A stretch of DNA of 64,000 nt. Source: Roseivirga sp. E12 (GTDB lineage: Bacteria > Bacteroidota > Bacteroidia > Cytophagales > Cyclobacteriaceae). Position numbers and translations under genes: made by a program. The first letter of the stretch is position 1. Each line of letters opens with the position of its first letter. Location: assembly GCF_017592825.1 (NCBI RefSeq), contig NZ_JAGFMD010000002.1, positions 124,001 to 188,000 on the forward strand. Reading direction: 5' to 3'. Below the pieces are notes generated by a model, which saw nothing but the letters and a program-made list of their open reading frames with translations, did not search any database and was not told the origin of the DNA. Shown here one piece after another: positions 8,864 to 17,269 of the stretch.

Positions 8864-9865
8864 TTAATCACTTAACTCATAAATACCTATTAGCGGAAAA
8901 TGATCAGAATAATAAATATCATCGAAGGTCTTGAAAGCTTTGATCTTGAATTCTTTAGAAAAAAATTGATTGTCAATGCGTAGATATGGAATATTTCGAT
9001 TGAAAGTCACCCCCAAACCCCTCCCCTTTTCCTCAAAAGAATTGGCGAAACGTCTTCTAAATTGAAAATAATTATAGCTGAATGGGACATCATTAAAGTC
9101 ACCTGCTATAACTACTGGATAGTTGGTTTCTTCAATGTGCTGTAGCAAGACTTTAATTTGTTCAGTCCTTGAAGTACTAGAGAAGAGGAACTTTGATTTG
9201 ACGTCATCATACTCGCTCTGAATCCCCTCCTTATCCTGAATCTTATTGGGGTCAATCCCCATAGATTGCAAGTGCACTCCATAAACCCTAATCGTATCTT
9301 CCTTAATTACTAGATCAGCAAATCGAATATTATTAATGGAATTAGATTCTAGAATGAGGCCGTCATTAATAATTGGGTATCTTGAAAAAATGGCATTATT
9401 GAATTGCCTCTCATCCATTGAAAGACGGTAACCTTTATCAAGAATCCCCTTTGCTATTCCCTTAGTAGGGCTAAACTCTTGAAAGCACAATATATCAGCA
9501 TCAACCTCTTCAATCCAATCCATAACCTCACTGAAATTGTTCTCTCTAGCATCTACAAACCACTTAACATTATAACTAAGGATTTTTATCCCAGGTTGAT
9601 TCAAATCATCATTACCCACTAGCGACACTGCAATGTTTACAAATGGCCAGCCACAGATGAGCAGCAAAAAAGGAACCCAACCTAGTTTAGATTTAAAGAT
9701 GATTGCCAGAATCAAAAAAATTGAGTTAAGCAGGATAATGAAAGGTATACCAAAAGAGACCACCCCCGAATACCGGAAAGTCAATGGAGATATAAGGACA
9801 CTGGCATAAACTAGCAGTGTAATAAATATCCATATAAGGACAGGTAACTTAAAGAATGATTTCAT
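8864..9865 (-). CDS. Membrane-anchored endonuclease/exonuclease/phosphatase family protein
   Basis: The 333-aa product has three N-terminal membrane segments (about residues 8-28, 35-57 and 63-82) followed by an EEP-fold domain. Motifs of that fold are ILSYNVKWF (metal-site Asn), ILCFQEF (catalytic Glu), VYGVHLQS (catalytic His-Leu-Gln), IAGDFNDVP (Asp and Asn) and the terminal SDHFPLIG (catalytic Asp-His). Members cleave phosphodiester or phosphate esters with Mg2+ (nucleases, phosphoinositide phosphatases, sphingomyelinase-like). The substrate is unknown; the membrane anchor argues for an envelope lipid or extracytoplasmic nucleic acid. A terminator for the upstream permease gene separates it from that gene. 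Confidence 0.88.
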   Translation of the reverse strand: MKSFFKLPVLIWIFITLLVYASVLISPLTFRYSGVVSFGIPFIILLNSIFLILAIIFKSKLGWVPFLLLICGWPFVNIAVSLVGNDDLNQPGIKILSYNVKWFVDARENNFSEVMDWIEEVDADILCFQEFSPTKGIAKGILDKGYRLSMDERQFNNAIFSRYPIINDGLILESNSINNIRFADLVIKEDTIRVYGVHLQSMGIDPNKIQDKEGIQSEYDDVKSKFLFSSTSRTEQIKVLLQHIEETNYPVVIAGDFNDVPFSYNYFQFRRRFANSFEEKGRGLGVTFNRNIPYLRIDNQFFSKEFKIKAFKTFDDIYYSDHFPLIGIYELSD

Positions 9866-9925
9866 TTAGTAGGTCAAAACACTATTCTAACAATTTTAAT
9901 GCAAAATTCGTCTGCCACTTAAAAT

Positions 9926-9959
9926 AAAAAAGAGCAACCCTTTTAAGAATCGCTCTTTT
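9926..9959 (-). terminator. Rho-independent terminator of the FtsX-type permease gene
   Basis: Read on the minus strand, AAAAGAGC (9959-9952) and GCTCTTTT (9935-9928) form an 8-bp stem with a 16-base loop, followed by a T run continuing to 9926. It is 20 bp after the stop at 9979. Confidence 0.75.
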
Positions 9960-9978
9960 CGACTTTGTTCAATTAACC

Positions 9979-12399
9979 TTATTCTGTCCTTAGTGACTTC
10001 ACTGGGTTGCTCACAGCAGCTTTTAAAGATTGATAACTCATTGTAATCAATGCGATAAATAATGAACCGAGAGCGGTCATTGCGAATATTGTCCAGCCAA
10101 TAGAGGTTCTATATTCAAACCCCTGCAACCAATTGTTCATAGCATACCATGCCAACGGTGCTCCAAATATAAAGGCAATAAGAACCAGCTTGCCCATGTC
10201 TCGTGATAGCAAGAATACTATTTGCCCAACACTTGCTCCAAGCACTTTTCGAATGCCCACTTCTTTAATTCTATTTTCAGCTGTATAAGCAGCTAAACCG
10301 AATAACCCTAGACAAGCCACTACTATGGTCAGCGTAGCAAAAACACCGAAGATTTTTCCAAGTCTTTGTTCCGCGTCATACATTCTATTAAACCTGTCAT
10401 CCAGAAATGATGTCTCGAAAGGTTGATTTGGAGCCAGCTCCATCCAACTCGACTCGAGTTTACCGAGCAGACCAGCATAATCGCGAGTATTAACCTTGAG
10501 GTTCAAAAGTCCAGTGCTATTACCCAATTGCAGTGCTAAGGGCCCTATTTTAGATTTAAGAGTTTGGTAGTGGAAGTCTTTGACTATTCCCACAATGGTA
10601 AATCCTTGTATATCGCCCTCGTTACTTACGAAGGTTCCAATGATCTTACCTAGTGGATCTCCTTCTATTTCAAGTTCTTTCAAAGCAGCTTCATTTATAA
10701 TGATAGCGGTAGAATCCGTTGCAAAGTCTCTAGAGAAGTTTCGACCTTCGATTAAATCGATTCCAAGAGTTTCTAAATACTCATAGTCCACAGTCCAACT
10801 GCTCATAATAACCTGAGTACCCTCACTTGGTACTACACCATTGAAATAGAGGTTCATATTATTATTTGAAGGAGTAGGCAAAAAGCCGCTCAAAGAAGCT
10901 GATTTGACCTCAGGAAATGACTCTATCTTAGTCTTTAGTGCTGCCGTATTACCTCGCGCCAAATAAGCATCATTAACAATCAAAACCTGATCTCTATCAA
11001 ACCCTAAATTCTTATTCTGAATGAACTCTAGTTGATTAAGAATTACCAGTGTACCAATTACTAAAAAGATAGAAGTACAAAACTGAATAACAACAAGCAC
11101 ACTTCTCAAAGCACCGCTCTTCATCCCATTACTTAAAGAGCCCTTTAAAACCGTAACTGGCTTGAAAGCAGATAGGAAAAAGGCTGGATAACTTCCCGCC
11201 AAAAAGCCAACTAATAAAACACCTGCGAATATAGAACCCAAGAAAAGTGGATTTTCAAAAGGGATAACCAATTGCTTTGCTGAAAGATCGTTAAAGAATG
11301 GCAGTGCGAGGTAAGCAATTCCAACTGCTAGTACGAATGAAATAAAACTGATCAAAATAGATTCAGCCAAGAACTGATAAATCAACTGTGACTTAACAGA
11401 GCCTAAAACCTTTCTTACACCAACTTCCTTAGCCCTGTGTGCCGATCGCGCGGTAGCTAGATTCATAAAGTTGATACAAGCGATTAGGAGAATGAAGAAT
11501 GCAATAGCCGAGAAAATATAAACATAGCTCTTGTCACTATTGGCGTCTAGTTCTCCCTGTAAATCCGATGTCAAGTGAATATCAACCACAGGCTGTAAGG
11601 CAAAAGCTAAAGAAGACCCAGCCTGTTCCATCTCTTCCCATTCTATATTTAAGAACTTCTTTACTTCAGGACCAATATACTTTTTAAGCATATCTGGGAA
11701 CTGTGCAGCCATTTTAGCCAAATCGGCACCTGGAGTCAATACCACATACGTCTGGAAGTTCATATTCATCCACATATTCTGGCGTGACTCGTCAAGCGTC
11801 AATAGTGAGCCAATCACATCAAAATCGAAGTGTGTATTTGAAGGTATATCTTTGTAAACTGCGGTAACACGATAATCCTTCGCCTGTCCGAATTCTACCT
11901 GTTGTCCTATTGCTTCCTGATCACCAAAGTACTTTTTGGCAGCCGTTTCGCTCATCATTAAAGATTTAGGAGCTGACAAGGCAGTGCTAGGGTCGCCACT
12001 AACGATAACAAGATCAAAGATGTCGATGACTGACTGATCAGCCCAAACGTACTTTTCTTCTTTAAAAATATTCTCTCCCGACCGGATGAATGGAGAGCCA
12101 TTTTGTCTGAAGCGGACATATTCGATCACTTCAGGAAAATCTTCCACCAATGTTTTACCAACTACATCACCCACCACGGCTAAATCGAATGCTGAGCCAT
12201 TTAAGGCCCCTGCCATTGTCAGTCGATAGGTGTTTTCTGAGTTGTCATAATATCTGTCATAACTAAGTTCGTCAGTTACAAACAAGACAATCAATAAGCA
12301 GCAGGCAATACCAATTGCTAAGCCGCTAATGTTCAAGATTGAATAGAATTTGTTACGCAGAAGGTTTCTGAACGCAACCTTTAGATAGTTTTTAATCAT
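9979..12399 (-). CDS. ABC transporter permease, FtsX/MacB type, with two periplasmic domains
   Basis: The 806-aa protein has a duplicated MacB/FtsX layout: one N-terminal helix (about 20-40), a periplasmic core domain, three to four helices (about 285-450), a second periplasmic domain and three final helices (about 680-800). Each half carries the conserved cytoplasmic signature KEVGVRKVLGS (first half) or KEVGIRKVLGAS (second half). Such proteins are mechanotransmitting permeases working with a LolD/MacB-like ATPase; many in Bacteroidota are orphan paralogues tied to peptide or antibiotic stress. No ATPase gene is adjacent. It appears to be transcribed alone, with operator-like repeats upstream and a terminator downstream. 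Substrate unknown. Confidence 0.92.
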   Translation of the reverse strand: MIKNYLKVAFRNLLRNKFYSILNISGLAIGIACCLLIVLFVTDELSYDRYYDNSENTYRLTMAGALNGSAFDLAVVGDVVGKTLVEDFPEVIEYVRFRQNGSPFIRSGENIFKEEKYVWADQSVIDIFDLVIVSGDPSTALSAPKSLMMSETAAKKYFGDQEAIGQQVEFGQAKDYRVTAVYKDIPSNTHFDFDVIGSLLTLDESRQNMWMNMNFQTYVVLTPGADLAKMAAQFPDMLKKYIGPEVKKFLNIEWEEMEQAGSSLAFALQPVVDIHLTSDLQGELDANSDKSYVYIFSAIAFFILLIACINFMNLATARSAHRAKEVGVRKVLGSVKSQLIYQFLAESILISFISFVLAVGIAYLALPFFNDLSAKQLVIPFENPLFLGSIFAGVLLVGFLAGSYPAFFLSAFKPVTVLKGSLSNGMKSGALRSVLVVIQFCTSIFLVIGTLVILNQLEFIQNKNLGFDRDQVLIVNDAYLARGNTAALKTKIESFPEVKSASLSGFLPTPSNNNMNLYFNGVVPSEGTQVIMSSWTVDYEYLETLGIDLIEGRNFSRDFATDSTAIIINEAALKELEIEGDPLGKIIGTFVSNEGDIQGFTIVGIVKDFHYQTLKSKIGPLALQLGNSTGLLNLKVNTRDYAGLLGKLESSWMELAPNQPFETSFLDDRFNRMYDAEQRLGKIFGVFATLTIVVACLGLFGLAAYTAENRIKEVGIRKVLGASVGQIVFLLSRDMGKLVLIAFIFGAPLAWYAMNNWLQGFEYRTSIGWTIFAMTALGSLFIALITMSYQSLKAAVSNPVKSLRTE

Positions 12400-12691
12400 T
12401 GTTTTTGAGTTTGACCGTTGTGTTACAAAACTGTTAGAAGTATCACCTTATTAAAAAGCTATATCGGTAAACCATCGCTATCGATCGGTAAATGATCGAA
12501 AACACAGTTCGATGGTTCATTAGATTAGAAGTACCATTGGAATGTTGCAGGTTCCAGAAAAAATTAGTAAGTCTAAATCAGATTTCTCAAGAATAACAAG
12601 GATCAACTTCAATAATAAGGAGACACATATCACCTTCCTTTTGTGCAAGGACGACACGTATAGGAAAAAGTTAACAGAGAAATGAAAGCAC
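12400..12691. other. Longest intergenic region (292 bp) of the window
   Basis: It holds the promoter region of the FtsX-type permease, including the 21-bp-spaced direct repeats, an inverted AACCATCG/CGATGGTT pair (12470-12477 and 12510-12517) and a near -7 box TAGCTTTT on the minus strand (12461-12454). I see no convincing gene or RNA in the rest, up to the stop of the amino-acid enzyme gene at 12692. Confidence 0.5.
12463..12498 (-). promoter_or_regulatory. Two direct repeats spaced by 21 bp, operator-like
   Basis: ATCGGTAAACCATCG (12463-12477) and ATCGGTAAATGATCG (12484-12498) agree at 13 of 15 positions and start 21 bp apart, two helical turns. On the coding strand of the permease gene they read CGATnnTTTACCGAT. 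They sit immediately upstream of a -7-like TAGCTTTT. The 21-bp period is that of LytTR-type and some other activator sites; the identity of the binding protein is an inference. Confidence 0.5.
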
Positions 12692-13804
12692 TTACATATG
12701 TTCGAATTTCTGCCCAGACAAAGTGACGTACTCGTTCATCAAATTGGCTGTCAGACAAGAATGAATGGGGAGTATACCAATCACATCACCTACCTTGAGC
12801 GTATCAAAAAGCCGATCCGATACACTTAAAATTCCATGTTCTTGAGAAATAGAAACGAGTTTGGCTCCTGGAACTATGTTTGACCAACCGTCTTCTTGAA
12901 GAATTACCATCTCACCGAAAAACTTTTGCTCGCTTTCATCAAACAAGTGGTCTTTGGAGAAATGCACTGCACCACCATGAATTACAATCTCTTTTCTCTC
13001 ATCGTTTTTTGCTACAATGGGGCAAGCTACAGCCACGGCTATATTAGATTCATCGCAGACATTGAGGTAATTCATCACCAAATCGTAGAACACAAAATTG
13101 CCCGGACCAATCTCATCCACACCTTTCATGTCCTCCACCACAGCACAGCCTGGCGTATCCCCCATCCGGATTACAACATCCTTACCTAAATCTGTCAGGT
13201 TGAGTCGCACTTCATTGACTTTCTCAATAGCATCTCTCCAAAGTGACTTAATGCGATCAATTGAGTCTTCATGATAGGTATTCCCAGGGTGACAGTATAA
13301 TCCGTAAAACTTGGTATTATCTGACTTTGCCATTTCACTAGCAATTGCCCTGATTTCATCTATATGGTTAGTATTGACCCCTGACCGATGGTAGCCGGCA
13401 TCTAGCTCAATAAACAAATCGACTGCCCCCACTAGCTCTTTACCCAAAAAGGACACCGTATCCACATCTGTAATCAAAAGCTTCACATTTACCCCTTGAC
13501 TAATGAAACCGTTGATTACTCCTACCTCCAGTCTATTAAAAGGAAAGGCTACTGTAATATCTTGCCAGCCATGCTTCACAAAGTATTCTGCCATCAGCAC
13601 CGAAGAAACAGTAATTGATCTTAAACCCTTTTTTCTAAAGTATTGAGCAACTTCTTTGGACTGATGCGTCTTAAAGTGAGGTACGAGTTTGACATTCAAC
13701 CGATCGGCCTTTTCAATCATTGAATCAATATTCGACTCCATCTTTTTAAGGTCTAACAGGAGTGTTGGGCGGGTGATATTTTCAATCATGCCCGAAGGTA
13801 ACAT
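12692..13804 (-). CDS. D-threonine aldolase/D-serine dehydratase-like PLP enzyme
   Basis: This 370-aa protein is a fold-type III PLP enzyme with an N-terminal alanine-racemase-like barrel and a C-terminal beta domain. The PLP lysine is Lys45 in VPHFKTHQS. The zinc ligands of the D-serine dehydratase/D-threonine aldolase group are His348 and Cys350 in PIHSCLTANL near the end. Other family marks are LFIELDAGYHRSGV, GLYCHPGNTYH and RMGDTPGCAVV. Members dehydrate D-serine to pyruvate, or cleave D-threonine or 3-hydroxy-D-aspartate; the sequence alone does not settle which. ATG at 13789 is an alternative start five codons in. It is divergent from the SPFH operon and appears monocistronic. Confidence 0.88.
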   Translation of the reverse strand: MLPSGMIENITRPTLLLDLKKMESNIDSMIEKADRLNVKLVPHFKTHQSKEVAQYFRKKGLRSITVSSVLMAEYFVKHGWQDITVAFPFNRLEVGVINGFISQGVNVKLLITDVDTVSFLGKELVGAVDLFIELDAGYHRSGVNTNHIDEIRAIASEMAKSDNTKFYGLYCHPGNTYHEDSIDRIKSLWRDAIEKVNEVRLNLTDLGKDVVIRMGDTPGCAVVEDMKGVDEIGPGNFVFYDLVMNYLNVCDESNIAVAVACPIVAKNDERKEIVIHGGAVHFSKDHLFDESEQKFFGEMVILQEDGWSNIVPGAKLVSISQEHGILSVSDRLFDTLKVGDVIGILPIHSCLTANLMNEYVTLSGQKFEHM

Positions 13805-13861
13805 TAGTCTTAAAAACTATAAAGAAAGCAATGACCATAAAACCTTTTCAGAAGATCAGCG

Positions 13862-13869
13862 TATATTTG
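13862..13869 (+). promoter_or_regulatory. Candidate -7 box of the SPFH/Arc/SdpI operon
   Basis: TATATTTG is an exact TAnnTTTG, 38 bases before the ATG at 13908. Its last bases run into a palindromic operator-like sequence. Confidence 0.5.
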
Positions 13870-13891
13870 ATATGATATCATTTTAATATCA
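13868..13891. promoter_or_regulatory. Palindromic operator-like element before the SPFH operon
   Basis: ATGATATCAT (13872-13881) is a perfect 10-bp palindrome. It is framed by the inverted half-sites TGATAT (13868-13873) and ATATCA (13886-13891). The cluster starts at the end of the -7 box and covers the expected transcription start, a position suited to repression. The Arc-like protein encoded in the same operon is the obvious candidate ligand, but that is an inference. Confidence 0.5.
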
Positions 13892-13907
13892 TTATAAATT
13901 TCTAATT

Positions 13908-14762
13908 ATGCAGAAACACGAAACATCCTTTAAGCCAATGTCAGGATTTGGCATGCTTGCATTAGTTCTTTTAATATTCGCTGGTACCATTACCGGTTTA
14001 GCAATGACACGGAATGGCGAATACGGCTTGCTGTTTTTGTTGTTTTTCATTCTTCTGCCTGGATTTTTCGTCATTCAACCGAACAGATCAAGGGTCATGA
14101 TCTTTTTTGGTAATTATAAGGGTTCGGTCAAGCAAAATGGCTTCTACTGGGTAAACCCTTTCTATGTCAAAAAGAAGGTATCACTAAGAGCCCACAACTT
14201 TGACAGTGAGCGTGTCAAGGTAAACGACAAATTAGGTAACCCAATCATGATCAGTGTTATTCTCGTTTGGCAGGTAGAAGATACATTCAAAGCTGCTTTT
14301 GATGTAAATGACTATGAGCACTTTGTTCGAGTGCAGTCAGATGCTGCTGTTAGAAAGCTTGCCAATACTTTTGCTTATGACAATTTTGAGGATGACTCTG
14401 AAATAACCCTTAGGTCGGGAATGGAAGAGGTCAATCATGATTTGGAAGAAGAGTTGACCGAACGATTAGCGATAGCCGGTATCAAAGTGATAGAAGCTCG
14501 TATTGGTTACCTAGCCTATGCCGAAGAAATCGCTAGTGCTATGCTACAGCGTCAGCAAGCAACAGCCATTGTTGCCGCCCGTTTCAAAATAGTAGAAGGC
14601 GCTGTGGGCATGGTTGAAAGTGCACTTGAAGAATTAAACAAGAAAGAGATTGTTGATCTTGATGAGGAGAAAAAAGCGGCAATGGTTAGTAACTTGATGG
14701 TCGTTTTATGTTCAGACAAGTCTGCCTCACCTATTGTAAATGCAGGCACTTTAAATCATTAG
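13908..14762 (+). CDS. SPFH (stomatin/prohibitin/flotillin) domain membrane protein
   Basis: The 284-aa product has two N-terminal hydrophobic segments (about 16-34 and 38-55) and then an SPFH/PHB domain. RSRVMIFFGNYKGSVKQNG begins that domain, and RAHNFDSERVKVNDKLGNPI and VILVWQVEDTFKAAFDV are its central strands. From about residue 170 a charged helix follows (VNHDLEEELTERLAIAGIKVIEARIGYLAYAEEI is the family transition, given here as its position 172-205). SPFH proteins oligomerise into membrane microdomain scaffolds and often control proteases or envelope integrity. It is the first gene of a tight four-gene operon: DUF4177-like gene after 4 bp, then an Arc-like gene and sdpI-like gene. Confidence 0.92.
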   Translation: MQKHETSFKPMSGFGMLALVLLIFAGTITGLAMTRNGEYGLLFLLFFILLPGFFVIQPNRSRVMIFFGNYKGSVKQNGFYWVNPFYVKKKVSLRAHNFDSERVKVNDKLGNPIMISVILVWQVEDTFKAAFDVNDYEHFVRVQSDAAVRKLANTFAYDNFEDDSEITLRSGMEEVNHDLEEELTERLAIAGIKVIEARIGYLAYAEEIASAMLQRQQATAIVAARFKIVEGAVGMVESALEELNKKEIVDLDEEKKAAMVSNLMVVLCSDKSASPIVNAGTLNH

Positions 14763-14766
14763 AATC

Positions 14767-14913
14767 ATGCAATACAAGCTTATAACCAAAGGCCCTTTTG
14801 AAGGGGTCGAGAAATTCGAAAAAAGACTGAACGAGTTATCCGCCCAAGGTTGGCGAGTAATTACCAACATGAGTCAAGGAGCTCACCTGGTCTTAGCTAA
14901 GGACAAATATTAG
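14767..14913 (+). CDS. 48-aa DUF4177-like small protein
   Basis: ATG at 14767 to TAG at 14911 encodes 48 residues. The pattern YKLITKGPFEGVEKFEKRLN, then ELSAQGWRVITNMSQGAHLV and a terminal AKDKY, resembles the DUF4177 fold (a strand, a helix, the invariant LNxLxxxGWxV turn, then two strands). No function is established for this fold. It begins 4 bp after the SPFH gene and ends 1 bp before the Arc-like gene, so it is part of the operon and not chance coding. Codon use and spacing support it as real even though it is short. Confidence 0.8.
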   Translation: MQYKLITKGPFEGVEKFEKRLNELSAQGWRVITNMSQGAHLVLAKDKY

Positions 14914-14914
14914 T

Positions 14915-15085
14915 ATGGCCAAGAAAAAACCATTTGTACTACGCCTTGATCCAGAACTCTTATCTGCAGTCGAAAAATGGGCTGCAGATGAGTTTCGTAG
15001 TACCAATGGGCAAATGGAATGGATCGTAAATAAGGCTCTGAAAGAAACAGGAAGGCTTAAGAAAAACAGAAAAAACGAGGAGTGA
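14915..15085 (+). CDS. Arc-like ribbon-helix-helix DNA-binding protein
   Basis: ATG at 14915 to TGA at 15083 encodes 56 residues. The basic N-terminus MAKKKPFVLRLDPELLSAVE gives the ribbon strand (PFVLRL) and first helix; KWAADEFRSTNGQMEWIVNK gives the turn and second helix, ending in ALKETGR and a basic tail. This matches Arc/MetJ-type repressors, which bind DNA as dimers or tetramers through the N-terminal strand. It lies one base after the DUF4177-like gene and one base before the sdpI-like gene. A palindromic element at the operon promoter makes autoregulation plausible. Confidence 0.85.
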   Translation: MAKKKPFVLRLDPELLSAVEKWAADEFRSTNGQMEWIVNKALKETGRLKKNRKNEE

Positions 15086-15086
15086 C

Positions 15087-15470
15087 ATGTCAAATTCAGA
15101 ATTAATAATGGTGCATTCTATACTGGCTTTTTCATCCATATTAATCGGAACACTCGGAAAGCTAGTCAGACCTGAGAAACCCAACGGTATGATGGGCTAT
15201 CGTACCAAGCGATCAATGAAGAGTCAAGAGGCCTGGGACTTTTCTAACGAATATGCTGGTAATTTGATGATGTGGACATCAATTGTCACTATAACACTTC
15301 AAATATTTGCCTATTTTGTCCTAGATGCCATGATTTCAATTTATGTAGTCTTAGGTGCTGTAACACTCAGCATGTTTGTGGTGATGGGATTGACTGAGTA
15401 CCAACTCGCTCAGCGATTTGATAGAGAAGGCAAACCTAAATCCATCTCTCAAATAAAGGACAGGTTTTAG
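15087..15470 (+). CDS. SdpI family membrane protein
   Basis: The 127-aa protein has three predicted membrane helices (about 6-24, 58-80 and 85-105) and the SdpI signature RPEKPNGMMGYRTKRSMKS followed by AWDFSNEYAG. In Bacillus subtilis SdpI is the membrane immunity protein against the SdpC toxin and also signals by sequestering the repressor SdpR. No sdpC-like toxin gene is visible here; the neighbouring regulator is of Arc type instead of the ArsR-type SdpR. It starts one base after the Arc-like gene, and its last 4 bp overlap the convergent glycosyltransferase gene. Confidence 0.88.
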   Translation: MSNSELIMVHSILAFSSILIGTLGKLVRPEKPNGMMGYRTKRSMKSQEAWDFSNEYAGNLMMWTSIVTITLQIFAYFVLDAMISIYVVLGAVTLSMFVVMGLTEYQLAQRFDREGKPKSISQIKDRF

Positions 15471-17173
15471 TCTATAGTAACTTTTACCTTACGACTATTA
15501 ATTGGAGGCTCTATTTCTCCAACTTGAATAGAAAAACGAATATCAAAATCACCTTCGAGATCTGGGATCATCAAGCTCACACTGTGGGTTTGCTCCTGCC
15601 CTTCCTGCATCTTTCCTGTAAGTACGGTAAGCTGCTGCTTTCCAACGGGCTTTAACCCTTTGAGATAATGAACATTCAATACTACTTGTCGGTCGCCAGC
15701 ATCGGCAAAATTGACCTCTCGCTTGTATTTATTAATCAATATCAGGTTTAAATCGACTTGCTCACCAGATTTGAAATCATAGTGCTTCTCACCATCCTCA
15801 ATTTCGATCCAAACATTACGATAGCTTCTAAAATTCTCAATGGTCCTATAGTGAATCCCTTTCCTTATTTCAGTGAAATAGTCATCATAATTAATTGTAT
15901 CTCTAAACCTGTTGATTTGGAATACTGTCTTACCCTGAAGGTTCTCTTCTAGGGGAAGTAAATCGTGATGTGTCTCTCTATAGTCGAATGTATTATAGCA
16001 GTGGACAATATCCTTAGTCAAGTAGGCATAGCGTGAAGATCTCTCATAGTGGTTATTGAACATGATGGGCAAGCCTCCGCTCAATTCTTGAATCTCATTA
16101 GCCCAAGTGTCCCAATTGTGGAGCACATCCCAACCTTCAGTCCATTTTTTAGGAAAGAAATCATACGCTAAGTAAATACGGGCTGGAATGACAATGATAA
16201 TAGACACAATTGAAAGTCTGATCAATAACTTCTTCCAACCTTCATTCTTACTAATATATTCATGCCCCAATAACATGAAAGGAACAGACAACACACTTGT
16301 CCAATGCTTATGAAACTCCACTTTGAAAGTCGATACTAAGAAGAAGATCAACACACCGACAATTGTAAACTTCAAAGCCCTATTGAAATCAGAACCTGTC
16401 TTGTTTTTATAACTAGCAGCCAGCAGAGACACACCCACCAGCGGACCAAAGACTAGAGGCTGAACTCCGAGATAGTAGGCTATATTTTCCCAACTAAAGC
16501 CCATATCGATTCGGTTGTACAGGTGGAATTTTATAGTCGCAAAATCGTTCATATACTGCCAATAAGTATGAGGCAGCATCAGCAGAACCGTAAACACAAC
16601 GGTCATCCAGAAAGTCTTTCTGGTGAGTAATTTCACATTGGATAGTACTGTAAAGAACACCACCAAAATTCCATGATGTTTACTCATCAAAATCAAGGCA
16701 ATGGACAGGGCCAAAAAGGCCACAGTCTTCAAACTATCCTCTTTCAAATACTGCTTATAGAAGTAGTAGAATAGTGCCACACCGAGTATTAAAGGCACAT
16801 CCGTCTTTACCATATAGGAACCAACATGCACGGAAAGCATTGCGACAAAAATCCATATCAGAAGTTTCGTATCTCGCTTTTCAGTGGTCTTCCACACCAC
16901 CAACATAGTGAGTATGTTAATGATGAGCACCCCTAACCTCAACCCTAGTGGATTTGGCATAAGCCAATAGCCAGGTGCTGTCACTACACCAACCATGGGC
17001 GGGTGATCTAGATAACCCCAATCTAGGTATTGTGAGAATAACCAGTAGTAGGCCTCCTCTCCATTAACCTCTGTGAAATAATTTTGGATTAAGCCGATAA
17101 CAAACCAGACTGCTAAAAAAGTATAAAAGAGCTTGTTGGATTGATGGTTGGTTGATTGCTGATTGAGGGACAT
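15467..17173 (-). CDS. Glycosyltransferase family 39 (ArnT/PMT-like) membrane protein
   Basis: This 568-aa integral membrane protein has about a dozen helices in the first 370 residues. It shows the GT39/GT83 first-loop acidic motif in YFTEVNGEEAYYW (about 33-45) followed by LDWGYLDHPPMVG (50-62), typical of polyprenyl-phosphate-sugar-dependent transferases. The C-terminal 180 residues are soluble and probably periplasmic. The family moves a sugar from a polyprenyl phosphate donor to lipid A, protein or another acceptor outside the membrane; the acceptor is unknown. It is divergent from a GtrA flippase gene, a functionally fitting neighbour, and overlaps the convergent sdpI-like gene by 4 bp. 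Confidence 0.9.
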   Translation of the reverse strand: MSLNQQSTNHQSNKLFYTFLAVWFVIGLIQNYFTEVNGEEAYYWLFSQYLDWGYLDHPPMVGVVTAPGYWLMPNPLGLRLGVLIINILTMLVVWKTTEKRDTKLLIWIFVAMLSVHVGSYMVKTDVPLILGVALFYYFYKQYLKEDSLKTVAFLALSIALILMSKHHGILVVFFTVLSNVKLLTRKTFWMTVVFTVLLMLPHTYWQYMNDFATIKFHLYNRIDMGFSWENIAYYLGVQPLVFGPLVGVSLLAASYKNKTGSDFNRALKFTIVGVLIFFLVSTFKVEFHKHWTSVLSVPFMLLGHEYISKNEGWKKLLIRLSIVSIIIVIPARIYLAYDFFPKKWTEGWDVLHNWDTWANEIQELSGGLPIMFNNHYERSSRYAYLTKDIVHCYNTFDYRETHHDLLPLEENLQGKTVFQINRFRDTINYDDYFTEIRKGIHYRTIENFRSYRNVWIEIEDGEKHYDFKSGEQVDLNLILINKYKREVNFADAGDRQVVLNVHYLKGLKPVGKQQLTVLTGKMQEGQEQTHSVSLMIPDLEGDFDIRFSIQVGEIEPPINSRKVKVTID

Positions 17174-17194
17174 TTTTGTGTTTCAGTAAGGACA

Positions 17195-17202
17195 CAAAAG
17201 TA
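17195..17202 (-). promoter_or_regulatory. Candidate -7 box of the GT39 gene
   Basis: On the minus strand TACTTTTG is an exact TAnnTTTG, 21 bases before the ATG at 17173. A TTTTG on the same strand (17223-17219) could serve as -33 element with a 16-base spacer, slightly short. Confidence 0.5.
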
Positions 17203-17269
17203 AGGCTTTTCAAGAAATCAAAATAGTTCAGCATATTTGCACAACACCATTTATTCGCGAACGCATCTA

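Noticed and set aside
12681-12725. Short plus-strand reading frame MKALTYVRISAQTK
   Set aside because: Fourteen codons, antisense to the end of the D-amino acid enzyme gene; the likeness to a recombinase start (VRIS) is too short to mean anything.
17237-17269. TTG start of the GtrA gene
   Set aside because: The eleven extra residues do not fit the family start; the ATG at 17270 does.
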